DNA of 16,532 nucleotides from Halieaceae bacterium (GTDB lineage Bacteria; Pseudomonadota; Gammaproteobacteria; Pseudomonadales; Halieaceae), in assembly GCA_003523185.1 (NCBI GenBank), contig DPGN01000072.1, positions 1 to 16,532 of the forward strand, given 5' to 3'. The position numbers and the translations under genes are program-made. Under the pieces are notes generated by a model that saw only the letters and a program-made list of their open reading frames with translations, was not told where the DNA came from and did no database searches. Positions 1 to 8,163 of this stretch are shown piece by piece (position 1 is the first letter of the stretch; every line of letters begins with the position of its first letter).

Positions 1-221
1 CCTAAGAGCGCAAGTTCCGTATCGGGTACGACCAACCACTTTCGCTTGGTGACGTAGTCGCCGGAGTCGCGATCGATTGTCACCTCGATATCAGACTCCT
101 CGTCGTATCGCTTCTTTGTCGCTGTGGCTAGCGCCAGCTCAATAGCTTCAAAGATGATGTCTTCGGATACGCCCTTCTCGTTAGAAACGGCTTCGGCGAC
201 CATCAAGATTTCTTTGCTCAT
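1..221 (-). CDS. nusA: Transcription termination/antitermination factor NusA, N-terminal part (cut by window edge)
   Basis: NusA binds RNA polymerase and modulates pausing, Rho-independent termination and antitermination. Only the first 73 codons are in the window. The translation begins MSKEILMVAEAVSNEKG and continues with ALATATKKRYDEE and a DRDSGDYVTKRKWLVV stretch, which matches the NusA N-terminal RNA-polymerase-binding domain closely (E. coli starts MNKEILAVVEAVSNEKA). The ATG at 221 lies three bases after the rimP stop codon, so the two genes are translationally close, as in the conserved rimP-nusA-infB operon. The gene is open at the window edge and continues to the left. Identity is very secure. 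Confidence 0.97.
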   Translation of the reverse strand, partial: MSKEILMVAEAVSNEKGVSEDIIFEAIELALATATKKRYDEESDIEVTIDRDSGDYVTKRKWLVVPDTELALL

Positions 222-224
222 TCG

Positions 225-782
225 CTATGTCTCACTCTCATCATCGAGGACCGAATCGCCCTCTTTTAAACTCTCATCCACTGCACTGACCGTGGTAGGC
301 CGAGCGCGCTCAATCCACTCGGGTGTGGGCTCAACTCGAGCTCGGTCGATGCTACTCAAAGGCAGCAGGTACTCGTGCTGATCAACCCGAACGACAATAT
401 CGTCGCCATCAAATCCAAAAAACCAACCTCGAAACTTACGGCGCCCCTCAAAGGGGAATCGAAGCTTTACCTCTATCGGCTGCTCCTGGTAGGCCGTGAA
501 CTGCTCTTTCTTAAACAGCAAACGGTCAATACCAGGTGAAGACACTTCGAGGGTGTACTCACCCAGGAAAGGATCCTCAACATCTAATACACCGCTAATG
601 TGGCGACTGACTGATGCACAGTCGTCCACTGTTACGCCCTGGTCTTTGTCGATGTACACACGCAAAGTCGGGCGCCGGTTAGGGCTAAGGAGCTCCAGTC
701 CCCACAGCTCATACCCCAACATACCGACTGTTGGTTCAAGCATGGTGAGCAGCTGGCTCTCTTTACCACCCATCGTATTCAT
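225..782 (-). CDS. rimP: Ribosome maturation factor RimP
   Basis: RimP is needed for late maturation of the 30S subunit. The 185-residue product carries the family signature EVSSPGIDRLL in the middle, preceded by the alpha/beta domain containing LRVYIDKDQGVTVDDC, and followed by the SH3-like C-terminal domain. It is about 35 residues longer than E. coli RimP; the extra part is an acidic C-terminal tail ending DDESET. The ATG at 782 is chosen because GAGGA lies five bases upstream of it; an in-frame TTG at 797 and an ATG at 773 have no comparable ribosome binding site. It is followed after three bases by nusA and preceded by a terminator and tRNA-fMet, the standard gammaproteobacterial order. 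Confidence 0.95.
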   Translation of the reverse strand: MNTMGGKESQLLTMLEPTVGMLGYELWGLELLSPNRRPTLRVYIDKDQGVTVDDCASVSRHISGVLDVEDPFLGEYTLEVSSPGIDRLLFKKEQFTAYQEQPIEVKLRFPFEGRRKFRGWFFGFDGDDIVVRVDQHEYLLPLSSIDRARVEPTPEWIERARPTTVSAVDESLKEGDSVLDDESET

Positions 783-808
783 CGCCGTCCTCGGCAAATT
801 TCGGACAC

Positions 809-833
809 AAAAAAGGCCCGAACAAGGGGCCTT
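809..833 (-). terminator. Rho-independent terminator after tRNA-fMet
   Basis: On the minus strand AAGGCCC pairs with GGGCCTT around a seven-base loop and is followed by a T run. It lies 28 bases downstream of the tRNA-fMet 3' end and 27 bases before the rimP start, so it would end or attenuate tRNA transcripts before rimP. Any readthrough would feed the rimP-nusA operon. Confidence 0.8.
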
Positions 834-861
834 GAATGCAGCGCCAACAAACGCGCTATGT

Positions 862-938
<77 letters not shown>

Positions 939-993
939 TCAAGTCTTCGCAATGCCCCTTGTATCAACGCCTGTGTCGTTGAAGGCATTTACA

Positions 994-1062
994 CGGCACC
1001 CTGAGTCTAAAGCCAAGGGTCCCGCGACTGAGGGGCGAGAGTCTAGGGAGTCAGGGGTGCCG
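994..1062. repeat. Long imperfect inverted repeat of unknown role between tRNA-fMet and the P1 peptidase
   Basis: CGGCACCC-TGAGTCT (994-1008) pairs with AGTCAGGGGTGCCG (1049-1062) through eight continuous pairs, one bulged G, three pairs, one mismatch and more pairing. The middle is about 40 G-rich bases. It has no T tail on either strand, so it does not look like a simple terminator. The 251 bases from 939 to 1189 hold no convincing gene; the short frames across it resemble no family. It could be a structured RNA leader for tRNA-fMet, a remnant of a lost gene or a processing site. I cannot tell which. Confidence 0.4.
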
Positions 1063-1111
1063 CGTCAAGGGAGAAACGCACAAAAAAGGGGCGTCTGTGA
1101 CGAATGCTGGG

Positions 1112-1129
1112 ACCCGGCGCAAACCGGGT
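1112..1129. repeat. Perfect small hairpin ACCCGG-CGCAAA-CCGGGT
   Basis: A six-pair perfect stem with a six-base loop lies 61 bases beyond the stop codon of the P1 peptidase gene. Read on the minus strand there is no T run immediately after it; the nearest run of six Ts is about 25 bases further on (1082-1087). It may slow or end the peptidase transcript, or be a Rho-associated stabilising hairpin. As a Rho-independent terminator it is weak. Confidence 0.35.
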
Positions 1130-1189
1130 TCTTTGAGGTTGTAACGCCAAGGTATCGAGCAATTTCGCCCCAGGCTTGGTGAGCGTATC

Positions 1190-2188
1190 TCAGTCGTTAT
1201 GCCAGTCGCAGCAGGCAATGACATCGCCAACTGATTTGGCGGAGCGGACCGCATCAACAATGGCGAGCTCAAGTGCCTTCGCTCCTGCGATGCCAATGCT
1301 GTTTAGCTGGGCATCCGCGTCTGCGGTGGTTTCAATCGCAGAGCTCGGCATAGAGACAGCAAAAACGGTATCACCGTCGAACTGTGTATGAATGGGCCGG
1401 ATTGCCCGTGCCATCCCATCATGTGCCATTTCGGCTACTTTTTTTAACTGAACTTTACTCAGGTTTGCGTTAGTCGCGATCAGACCCAAGGTGGTGTTGG
1501 TTCCAGCAACCGGTGCTTTTACAGTGCTCCCCAGTGCTACATCAACGGCCGAGTCATAATGACCAACATCGTTTGCCCGGATCCCGGCGACAACGGTATT
1601 GGTGACGGTATCGACAATCTCACCCACCGCATTGACTGCCACGAGTGCTGAAACAACGACGCCATTATCCAGGTCAACGCGCGCGCTACCCAAGCCTCCC
1701 TTTGTTACCCGGGAGGGACCTAACAGCTTGCCAACTGTCGCACCCATTCCTGCGCCGACATTGCCAGATGCAATAGGCGAATTATTCGCCTCCTGAGCAG
1801 CCTTATAACCCCAATCAATGCCGGGTCTTACGTTCGATGACCCTACGTTCAAATCAAACAAGACGGCCGCGGGCACGATGGGAACAACCGTCTCTTCGGA
1901 AACGGGTAATCCAACGCCTTCCTCCTCGAGCGCCGCCATAACACCTGACGCCGCATCCAAGCCGTAGGCGCTGCCTCCAGTCAGGACAATGGCATGAACT
2001 TTTTCGACTAAATTACCGGGCTCCAATAAATCGGTCTCACGTGTTCCCGGCGCCGCTCCTTGCACAGAAACGGCAGCTCTCGCGCCGTCGCCGGCAAAGC
2101 GCACGACGGTGACACCTGTCATATTCAATTCATCTGTGACATGCCCGGCGGTAATTCCGGCGATGGCGGTAAGGCTTGCGTTTTCCAT
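1190..2188 (-). CDS. P1/DmpA-family (S58) self-processing aminopeptidase-like hydrolase
   Basis: This family contains L-aminopeptidase/D-Ala-esterase DmpA, beta-peptidyl aminopeptidases and nylon oligomer hydrolase NylC, all N-terminal nucleophile enzymes made by autocleavage. The protein shows the family blocks GTRETDLLEP, LTGGSAYGLDAASGV, NVGAGMGATVGKL followed by KGGLGSA, and NTTLGLIATNA. By analogy with NylC (Asn-Thr) cleavage is expected before the first Thr of NTTLG, about residue 232, giving an alpha chain of about 231 and a beta chain of about 101 residues. There is no signal peptide, so it is probably cytoplasmic. I chose ATG 2188 (332 residues); an in-frame GTG at 2203 has no ribosome binding site, while AAAGGTG lies 12 bases before the ATG. 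Substrate is unknown. It is divergent from the FAD-GcvT gene, and a link to amine metabolism is only positional. Confidence 0.88.
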   Translation of the reverse strand: MENASLTAIAGITAGHVTDELNMTGVTVVRFAGDGARAAVSVQGAAPGTRETDLLEPGNLVEKVHAIVLTGGSAYGLDAASGVMAALEEEGVGLPVSEETVVPIVPAAVLFDLNVGSSNVRPGIDWGYKAAQEANNSPIASGNVGAGMGATVGKLLGPSRVTKGGLGSARVDLDNGVVVSALVAVNAVGEIVDTVTNTVVAGIRANDVGHYDSAVDVALGSTVKAPVAGTNTTLGLIATNANLSKVQLKKVAEMAHDGMARAIRPIHTQFDGDTVFAVSMPSSAIETTADADAQLNSIGIAGAKALELAIVDAVRSAKSVGDVIACCDWHND

Positions 2189-2321
2189 CAGAAATAGAGG
2201 CACCTTTAATCGGACAAACAGACTCTCAAACCGTCACACAGATCGTCATAGAGAGCATCAAAAATACGCACAGAAAGCAGGCGATTTCGTGTCTATAACC
2301 GCAAGGCTAACACGTGGGGGG

Positions 2322-2334
2322 TAATCGTCGATTA
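2322..2334. promoter_or_regulatory. Candidate operator TAATCG-T-CGATTA in the divergent spacer
   Basis: The 254-base spacer between the P1 peptidase and the FAD-GcvT gene (2189-2442) has no gene. It contains this perfect 6+1+6 palindrome about 110 bases upstream of the FAD-GcvT start. The half site TAATCGT recurs at 11583-11589 in the spacer upstream of the MttB-like gene. No clear -35/-10 pair could be assigned in the spacer. Being a regulator site is inference from symmetry alone. Confidence 0.3.
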
Positions 2335-2442
2335 ATGCGTCAAAAAGTACCGCCAAATCGAGACCGAATCTATTTCGTTTGAAGCCCACAAGGCATACAC
2401 TCCGCGCCTGTCGACAAGAATAATTTGCGAGAGGAGACATTC

Positions 2443-5013
2443 ATGGCGGCTTTACCAGAACACGCCAAGGTCGTTGTCATCGGGCAGGGCGGTATCGTCG
2501 GTGCATCGGTGGTTCACCACCTGATTGAAGAAGGCTGGGACGACATCGTAGGCCTCGAAAAGTCAGCGATTCCAACGGATATCGGCTCGACATCCCACGC
2601 ATCAGACTTTTGCTACATGACGTCTCACGACAAGCTGAATGTCGAAATCACTAATTACAGCCGAGAGTTCTATGCAAAGCGCGGTAACTACATAAAGACC
2701 GGCGGTCTCGAAGTTGCCCGCAAAGACGATGACGAACGGATGCTAGAACTGATTCGGAAGGTTGGGTCAGGTAAAGCTTTTGGTACCAACGCTTACATGA
2801 TCTCTGCGGCTGAGGCGAAGGAGAAGTTCCCACTGTTAGAGGAAGACCAAATCCAAGGTGCCATGTGGGACCCCGATGCCGGTCTTGTGACGCCTCGCTC
2901 GCAGAAAGTGGCCGGCGATCTAGTTGATGAGGCAGTAGCCTCGGGCAAATTAAAAGCCTTTGCCTACACCCCCGCCACAAAACTTATTGTTGAAGACGGC
3001 GAGATCAAGGGAGTTGAGACCCATAAAGGCACGATTCTGGCCGACTACGTGGTCCTATGTGTCGGTATTTGGGGCAACCTGGTCTCTGAGACGGCGGGCG
3101 TAAAACTGCCGCTGATACCTCTTGAGCACCCACTATTGTTTTTTGGACCTTGGGATCACCTCGAGGGAACGGGTAAGGACATCGTCTACCCGTTGATGCG
3201 TGACCAAGGCAACTCAGCCTACGTTAGAGATACGGGAGACCCCACCACTCCGGAAGGAGGCCTGTTGGAGTGGGGCTACTACGAGCCGTTTGAGCCTCGA
3301 CTGGTAGACCCAACTGACATCGCAGAACCCGGAGAGGCACGACTCTCGCCCTCGATGCGCGACATGACGCTCGATCAGGTGATGGAAGCGTTTGAGCGAG
3401 CGATCGAGCTGACTCCTGTTCTTGGAGAGCTTGGCTGGGAAGAGCGGCGATCGTTTAATGGACTACTCTCTATTACTCCGGACAGCAGCTCCATCATCGG
3501 AGAATCAACCGAGGTCAAAAACCTTTGGCTGTGTGAGGCAGTTTGGGTCAAAGAGGGCCCTGGCGCAGGTAAGTTGCTCGCTGAGTGGATGACGCATGGG
3601 CGCACGAAGCAAGATATTCACAGCGTCGATTCTGCGCGTCATTATCCGATCCAGAAGGGCGATGACTACGTCCGCAGCCGATGCTATGAGTCTGCGCAAA
3701 AGATATATACCCCTGCGGTTCACCCACGCGAACCTTTCGCCACATCACGCGGCATGCGCGTCAGCCCTTTTTATGAGCGAGAAGTAGCTCTGGGCGGATA
3801 CTTCATGGAAGTTGCCGGTTGGGAGCGAGCGCACGGTTACGCGGCCAACGAGGCGACATTGCTGACGAAGTATCGCGATCAGGTGCCAACGAGAGAAGCT
3901 GAATGGGATAACCGTCACTTCTGGGAGGTCTCCAATGCGGAACAGTTAGCACTGAGCGACGGCGTTGGCATGATCAACCTCTCGCACTTCGCCATCTTTG
4001 ATGTCGAAGGTGCCGACGCTGAAGGTCTGATGGAATACCTCTCTGTGGCCAAGGTCGGTGCGGACACCGCAATCGGAAAAGGTGTTTACACACACTTCCT
4101 CGATCACGCGGGCGGTATCCGGTCTGACCTCACAATCATCAGGCTCGCGGAAGACTGCTTCCGAGTGGTATGCGGTGGTGATACCGGTCACCGTGACTAC
4201 ATCTGGATGCGTGATATGAGTGACCGCAAGGGCTTCGCTAACGTCACATTCCATGATCGCAGCGAAGAGCTAGCGACTCTGGGGCTGTGGGGACCTGAGG
4301 CGCGAGTCACGCTCGCCAAGCTGATGGATGACCCTGAGAGCATCTCTAAAGAAGCTTTCCCATTCGCGACGACCAAGGAAATCACAGTCTGCGGCGTCAA
4401 GGTTTGGGCCTTCCGTATCAGCTATGTTGGCGAGCAAGGCTGGGAACTCTACTTCCCATTCTCCGATGGCCTGGCTATCTGGGATGCATTGTTTGAGCTC
4501 GGGGTAACACCCGTGGGTATCGAGACCTACGCTAACAGCCGAAGACTCGAAAAGAGTTTGCGTCTCCAAAATGCTGACTTGGAGACTGAGTACAATCTGT
4601 ATGAGGCCGGTCTAGCTCGACCCAAGGTCAAGGCTGCGGACTTCCATGGTAAAGAGGCCTATGTGCAACAGCGCGAGCTAGACGAGCAAGCCGCCTACCT
4701 CTGCACGTTTATTCTGCAAGACACAACCGACAGTAAGGGCGTCGTGCGCTACCCCGTTGGTAACTGGCCCATCCTCGACCCAGCGTCGAAAGAAGTCATC
4801 ATCGATTCGCACGGTCGTCGGTCTTACACCACTAGTATGGCGTTCGGCCCCAGTCTCGGTGTGAATGTTGCCATGGGTTATCTGCCTGCAGATAGGGCGA
4901 AAGAAGGTGATACCGTACTTATCGAGTACTTTGGCGAGCACTATGAAGCCAAAGTAATGAAGGTAGGTTACGGTGCGCTGTTGGATCCAACAAACGAGCG
5001 ACCGAAAAGCTGA
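2443..5013 (+). CDS. FAD-dependent dimethylglycine/sarcosine dehydrogenase-like oxidoreductase fused to a GcvT-type folate domain
   Basis: The 856-residue protein has three parts: an FAD-binding DAO-type dehydrogenase domain (about 8-375), a linking FAO-type segment, and GCV_T plus C-terminal barrel domains (about 437-850). The nucleotide loop is IGQGGIVGAS (13-22). GSTSHAS places His52 where DMGDH and sarcosine dehydrogenase carry the histidine that binds FAD covalently. The folate part shows GGIRSDLT, VGEQGWELYFP and ANSRRLEKSLRLQNADLE. Family enzymes oxidise an N-methyl amine and transfer the carbon to tetrahydrofolate as 5,10-methylene-THF. ATG 2443 is fixed by GAGGAG six bases upstream. 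It is transcribed alone toward the corrinoid operon. It likely acts on the tertiary amine left after corrinoid-dependent demethylation, but dimethylglycine as substrate is inference. Confidence 0.88.
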   Translation: MAALPEHAKVVVIGQGGIVGASVVHHLIEEGWDDIVGLEKSAIPTDIGSTSHASDFCYMTSHDKLNVEITNYSREFYAKRGNYIKTGGLEVARKDDDERMLELIRKVGSGKAFGTNAYMISAAEAKEKFPLLEEDQIQGAMWDPDAGLVTPRSQKVAGDLVDEAVASGKLKAFAYTPATKLIVEDGEIKGVETHKGTILADYVVLCVGIWGNLVSETAGVKLPLIPLEHPLLFFGPWDHLEGTGKDIVYPLMRDQGNSAYVRDTGDPTTPEGGLLEWGYYEPFEPRLVDPTDIAEPGEARLSPSMRDMTLDQVMEAFERAIELTPVLGELGWEERRSFNGLLSITPDSSSIIGESTEVKNLWLCEAVWVKEGPGAGKLLAEWMTHGRTKQDIHSVDSARHYPIQKGDDYVRSRCYESAQKIYTPAVHPREPFATSRGMRVSPFYEREVALGGYFMEVAGWERAHGYAANEATLLTKYRDQVPTREAEWDNRHFWEVSNAEQLALSDGVGMINLSHFAIFDVEGADAEGLMEYLSVAKVGADTAIGKGVYTHFLDHAGGIRSDLTIIRLAEDCFRVVCGGDTGHRDYIWMRDMSDRKGFANVTFHDRSEELATLGLWGPEARVTLAKLMDDPESISKEAFPFATTKEITVCGVKVWAFRISYVGEQGWELYFPFSDGLAIWDALFELGVTPVGIETYANSRRLEKSLRLQNADLETEYNLYEAGLARPKVKAADFHGKEAYVQQRELDEQAAYLCTFILQDTTDSKGVVRYPVGNWPILDPASKEVIIDSHGRRSYTTSMAFGPSLGVNVAMGYLPADRAKEGDTVLIEYFGEHYEAKVMKVGYGALLDPTNERPKS

Positions 5014-5024
5014 AGTCTATGAAC

Positions 5025-5048
5025 AGGAGCCTACGGGCTCCTTTTTTT
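5025..5048 (+). terminator. Rho-independent terminator of the FAD-GcvT gene
   Basis: AGGAGCC pairs perfectly with GGCTCCT around a TACG tetraloop and is followed by seven Ts, starting 12 bases after the stop codon. On the minus strand it lacks a T tail, so it serves only the plus-strand gene. The convergent activator gene ends at 5138 and I see no strong terminator for it in 5049-5137. Confidence 0.93.
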
Positions 5049-5137
5049 GGCCGGATATCGTGGCCCGATTTAGAAGTCGCGTATCCGCAGTGTGATGGAT
5101 TATTCACTGACAGCTAATGACTAGCTCTGGCCGTCAA

Positions 5138-7153
5138 TTAAGAGCGCCGTCGACGCCGTCGACCGTCAGTTTGCTCGACCACTTTCTTCAATGGCGGCTC
5201 TACCGCGGAAAACAAGTGTGGATAGGGATCCGTCTTGTGAGGGAATGCCATGGCCGCGACGAAGTAGTCCTGAAAGTCAGATTCCGTTGCTGTTTCAATT
5301 CGCTCGGCACGGTTCACCGTCTGCTGGATAGCGCTACGGGCCTCGTGATCAAGAAGCGCTATGCGAGCGCCAACACCCGCCGCGTTACCCGCAGAGGATA
5401 CATGATCAAGAGCACAGTCGGGAATCAGGCCCAGCACCATGGCGTGTTCGACACTAATGTGACTACCAAAGGCACCTGCGAGACGAATACGATCGACTGC
5501 TGACACGCCCATCTTGTCCATGAGCAACTTAATACCGGCATAGAGCGCAGCCTTCGCTAGCTGAATCTGGCGCACATCATTCTGAGTCACGACGATATCG
5601 CGCTGGGTCTCATCCTCTGCAAAATGAAGCACATAGGACCAGGTTCTTCCGTGAGATCGGACGCGTGAGCTGCGCTCAGCGAGCGCCCCATCAACGATGC
5701 CATCCTCCGAAACAATACCTGCAAGGAACATCTCCGCGACGACTTCAATAATGCCCGAGCCACAGATGCCAGTGATATTGAGTTCCTTTGTCGAATCCGC
5801 GAAACCCGCCTCAGTTGACCAAAGCTCGGAACCAATCACTCTGAATTTTGGCTCTAGCGTCTCACGATCGATTCGCACGCGTTCGATTGCCCCAGCAGTA
5901 GCACGCTGTCCGGCGCTAATTTCACCGCCCTCAAAAGCGGGGCCAGTTGGGCTCGAGCACACCAGAAGTCGTTCTTTATTACCAAGCACAATCTCGGCAT
6001 TGGTGCCCACATCGACGATGAGACTCATCGCCTCATCACTGTCAGGGCTCTCGGCGAGGATGACCCCTGCCGTGTCAGCGCCCACATGTCCGGCAATACA
6101 AGGCAGTACAAATAACCGTGCTTGGCTGTGGGTATCGAGGCCGAGATCACGGGCTTTCAGAGTGACGGCCTCGTCGACGGTCAAAGCAAACGGTGCGCCC
6201 CCCAAATTGATTGGATTAATGCCCAAAACCAAATGGTGCATGATGGGATTGGCAACCAATGAGACCTCTAAAATATTGTCGGTCGTCTCACCCAGTTGCT
6301 CGGTCAGCTCTGCAAAAAGCTTGCTCAGCGCTGTTTGAATGGCGGAGCTCATTGCCTCAGCACCCTCGGGGTGCATCATGATGTAACTGACGCGACTCAT
6401 GAGGTCTTCACCGAACGGTATCTGCGGGTTCATAACGCTGGCCGATGACAGCACATCACCTGTGGCCAGGTCACATAGGTGTGCAGCGACGGTCGTGGAG
6501 CCTACGTCAACCGCCACACCACGGGGCGCGTCGAAGAGACCTGACCAGACACCAATAATCTGTGTTGATTCAAAAACGGCTACCGTGATACCTCGGTCAC
6601 CCGATGCCAGTGCCACCTGCAGCTTTACCAGCTCGCTGGTTTCAATGCGAAGGTCGGTCAAACCCCACTCGGACTCCAGCGAGGCCATGAGCAGTTTCGC
6701 TTCGCCCCGCGCATCTTCCAGCGAGGATTCTGGCAAGGTCACGAAATAGAGGCGCGTCGCGGTATTGAGCTGGATATCCCGATGCTCGGCATCTTTGCGG
6801 ATGATTTGACGGTGCACCTGACTCTCGGGCGGTACGTCAATAATCACGTCATCGAGTAACTCGGCGTGACAGCTCAACCGCCGTCCCTCGAGTAATGGGC
6901 CCTTGCGCTCGTTAAATTTTATTTCGGTGGCAACCAGAGGCGACAGATGCGCTGGGCTTGAGGTCATCTTGTGCTTTTGGAACGTACCCGACATACAGGA
7001 GATTTGGCAGCGACCGCACAGGCCTCTACCGCCGCAGACCGAATCGATATCCACGCCCAAGGTGCGGGCAGCGTCGAGCAATTGGGTGTGCTTCGGAAAT
7101 TCGCCGCGCTTACCCGATGGTAAAAAAAGAACTTTGACCTGCTCGCTAGACAC
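5138..7153 (-). CDS. RACo-like corrinoid-protein reactivator ([2Fe-2S] + ASKHA, DUF4445 family)
   Basis: Family members (RACo, RamQ-like) use ATP and an iron-sulfur cluster to reduce inactive Co(II) corrinoid back to Co(I). In this 671-residue protein the N-terminal ferredoxin-like domain has Cys40, Cys46, Cys49 and Cys95 (CGGRGLCGRC ... LSCHAEL). A linker region spans about 100-205. The ASKHA ATPase part begins with AVDVGSTTVAA (about 212) and has IVDVGTNAEIVLG (about 376), TGICGSGIIEV and the late RLAGAFGSHI motif. It ends in an unusual tail with six Arg in a row before a last Ser. The start is GTG 7153, ten bases after the stop of the folate methyltransferase gene, with only a distant GAGG upstream, so translation is probably coupled. 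The electron donor is not encoded in the window. Confidence 0.92.
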   Translation of the reverse strand: MSSEQVKVLFLPSGKRGEFPKHTQLLDAARTLGVDIDSVCGGRGLCGRCQISCMSGTFQKHKMTSSPAHLSPLVATEIKFNERKGPLLEGRRLSCHAELLDDVIIDVPPESQVHRQIIRKDAEHRDIQLNTATRLYFVTLPESSLEDARGEAKLLMASLESEWGLTDLRIETSELVKLQVALASGDRGITVAVFESTQIIGVWSGLFDAPRGVAVDVGSTTVAAHLCDLATGDVLSSASVMNPQIPFGEDLMSRVSYIMMHPEGAEAMSSAIQTALSKLFAELTEQLGETTDNILEVSLVANPIMHHLVLGINPINLGGAPFALTVDEAVTLKARDLGLDTHSQARLFVLPCIAGHVGADTAGVILAESPDSDEAMSLIVDVGTNAEIVLGNKERLLVCSSPTGPAFEGGEISAGQRATAGAIERVRIDRETLEPKFRVIGSELWSTEAGFADSTKELNITGICGSGIIEVVAEMFLAGIVSEDGIVDGALAERSSRVRSHGRTWSYVLHFAEDETQRDIVVTQNDVRQIQLAKAALYAGIKLLMDKMGVSAVDRIRLAGAFGSHISVEHAMVLGLIPDCALDHVSSAGNAAGVGARIALLDHEARSAIQQTVNRAERIETATESDFQDYFVAAMAFPHKTDPYPHLFSAVEPPLKKVVEQTDGRRRRRRS

Positions 7154-7163
7154 GTATTACGCG

Positions 7164-8060
7164 TTAGCCTCGGCGACGCCCAGCACGACCACGACGGCCG
7201 CCAGCTCCCTCCGGGGCAGGCTCACGGTACGCCTTAATCCAATTCGCGCAATCTGGGTCATGGCCCATCATGACATCGCCACCTCGAACCGCCTGCATCA
7301 CCTCGGCATGCAATGGGCTAGTGATTGCCGAAGTCATACCCGCGCCCATTGCCATGGTCAGAAATGCCGCATTGATGCCATTTCGGTTGGGCAAACCAAA
7401 GCTGACGTTGGAAGCGCCGCAAGTGGTGTTGACCTTGAGCTCCGTGCGCAGTCGCCGCACGAGCTCCATCACTTGCACACCCGCCTGATTGATAGCACCA
7501 ATTGGCATCACCAACGGATCAACGACCACATCCTGATAAGAAATTCCATAGTCAGCGGCACGCTCAACAATCTTCTTAGCCACTTCAAAACGCACATTGG
7601 GATCTTCAGAGATGCCGGTCTCATCATTTGAAATGGCAACAACAGCAGCACCGTATTTGGCAACCAACGGAAGCACGCGCTCGAGAACTTCATCTTCACC
7701 CGTAACCGAGTTAACCAAGGCTTTGCCCTGGTAGACCGCGAGACCGGACTCGAGTGCTTCAACAATCGAGGAGTCGATGCTCAGTGGTACGTCCGTCACT
7801 GATTGAACTAACTGTATTGCTTCAGCCAGGATGCGAGGCTCATCCGCCAGCGGAATACCTGCATTCACATCCAACATCTGGGCGCCTGCCGCGACCTGAG
7901 CCAATGCATCAGCCTCCACGCGACTGTAGTCCCCGTTCTTCATTTCCTCGGCGAGAATTTTTCGCCCAGTTGGGTTAATGCGCTCACCAATGACAACGAA
8001 CGGCTGATCGAAACCGATGCGAACTTCTTTGGTGGCCGAGCTGATAATAGTGGTGGTCAT
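7164..8060 (-). CDS. Methyltetrahydrofolate:corrinoid methyltransferase (MtgA/MtvA-like, pterin-binding TIM barrel)
   Basis: This protein moves a methyl group between the corrinoid protein and tetrahydrofolate. In this operon it is expected to take methyl from methyl-cobalamin to THF. The 298-residue barrel carries the pterin-binding series shared with MetH, AcsE and dihydropteroate synthase: GERINPTGR (25-33), LDVNAG (63-68), LSIDSS (93-98), NSVTGE (117-122), AISNDETG, DPLVMPIG (181-188) and TTCGASNVSFGLPNR (212-226). Its last ten residues contain six Arg, beyond the end of the normal barrel. ATG 8060 is preceded by AGGAGA at good spacing; a longer in-frame start at 8081 lacks one. It precedes the activator gene by ten bases and follows the 'virulence factor' gene after 139 bases, where a secondary promoter is possible. 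Confidence 0.93.
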   Translation of the reverse strand: MTTTIISSATKEVRIGFDQPFVVIGERINPTGRKILAEEMKNGDYSRVEADALAQVAAGAQMLDVNAGIPLADEPRILAEAIQLVQSVTDVPLSIDSSIVEALESGLAVYQGKALVNSVTGEDEVLERVLPLVAKYGAAVVAISNDETGISEDPNVRFEVAKKIVERAADYGISYQDVVVDPLVMPIGAINQAGVQVMELVRRLRTELKVNTTCGASNVSFGLPNRNGINAAFLTMAMGAGMTSAITSPLHAEVMQAVRGGDVMMGHDPDCANWIKAYREPAPEGAGGRRGRAGRRRG

Positions 8061-8105
8061 GAGTGTCTCCTGCACGACCAAAACCGCTATTGTCGTGCAC
8101 TAGTT

Positions 8106-8111
8106 ATTGTA
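8106..8111 (-). promoter_or_regulatory. Possible -10 element (TACAAT) for the methyltransferase-activator gene pair
   Basis: On the minus strand TACAAT (five of six to consensus) lies 46 bases upstream of the ATG at 8060 in the only long gap of the operon (8061-8199). The expected -35 position, 17 bases further up, reads GGTAAA, which is poor. An internal promoter is possible but weakly supported. Confidence 0.3.
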
Positions 8112-8163
8112 AGCCATGTGCTCGTGTATTTACCGCTCGACCGAATACGATGATTGAATTTAG

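Noticed and set aside
5697..6338. 213-codon open frame on the plus strand inside the activator gene
   Set aside because: It is antisense to a strongly recognisable RACo-like protein, has no family resemblance and reads as low-complexity Ser/Pro/Ala sequence typical of a shadow frame.
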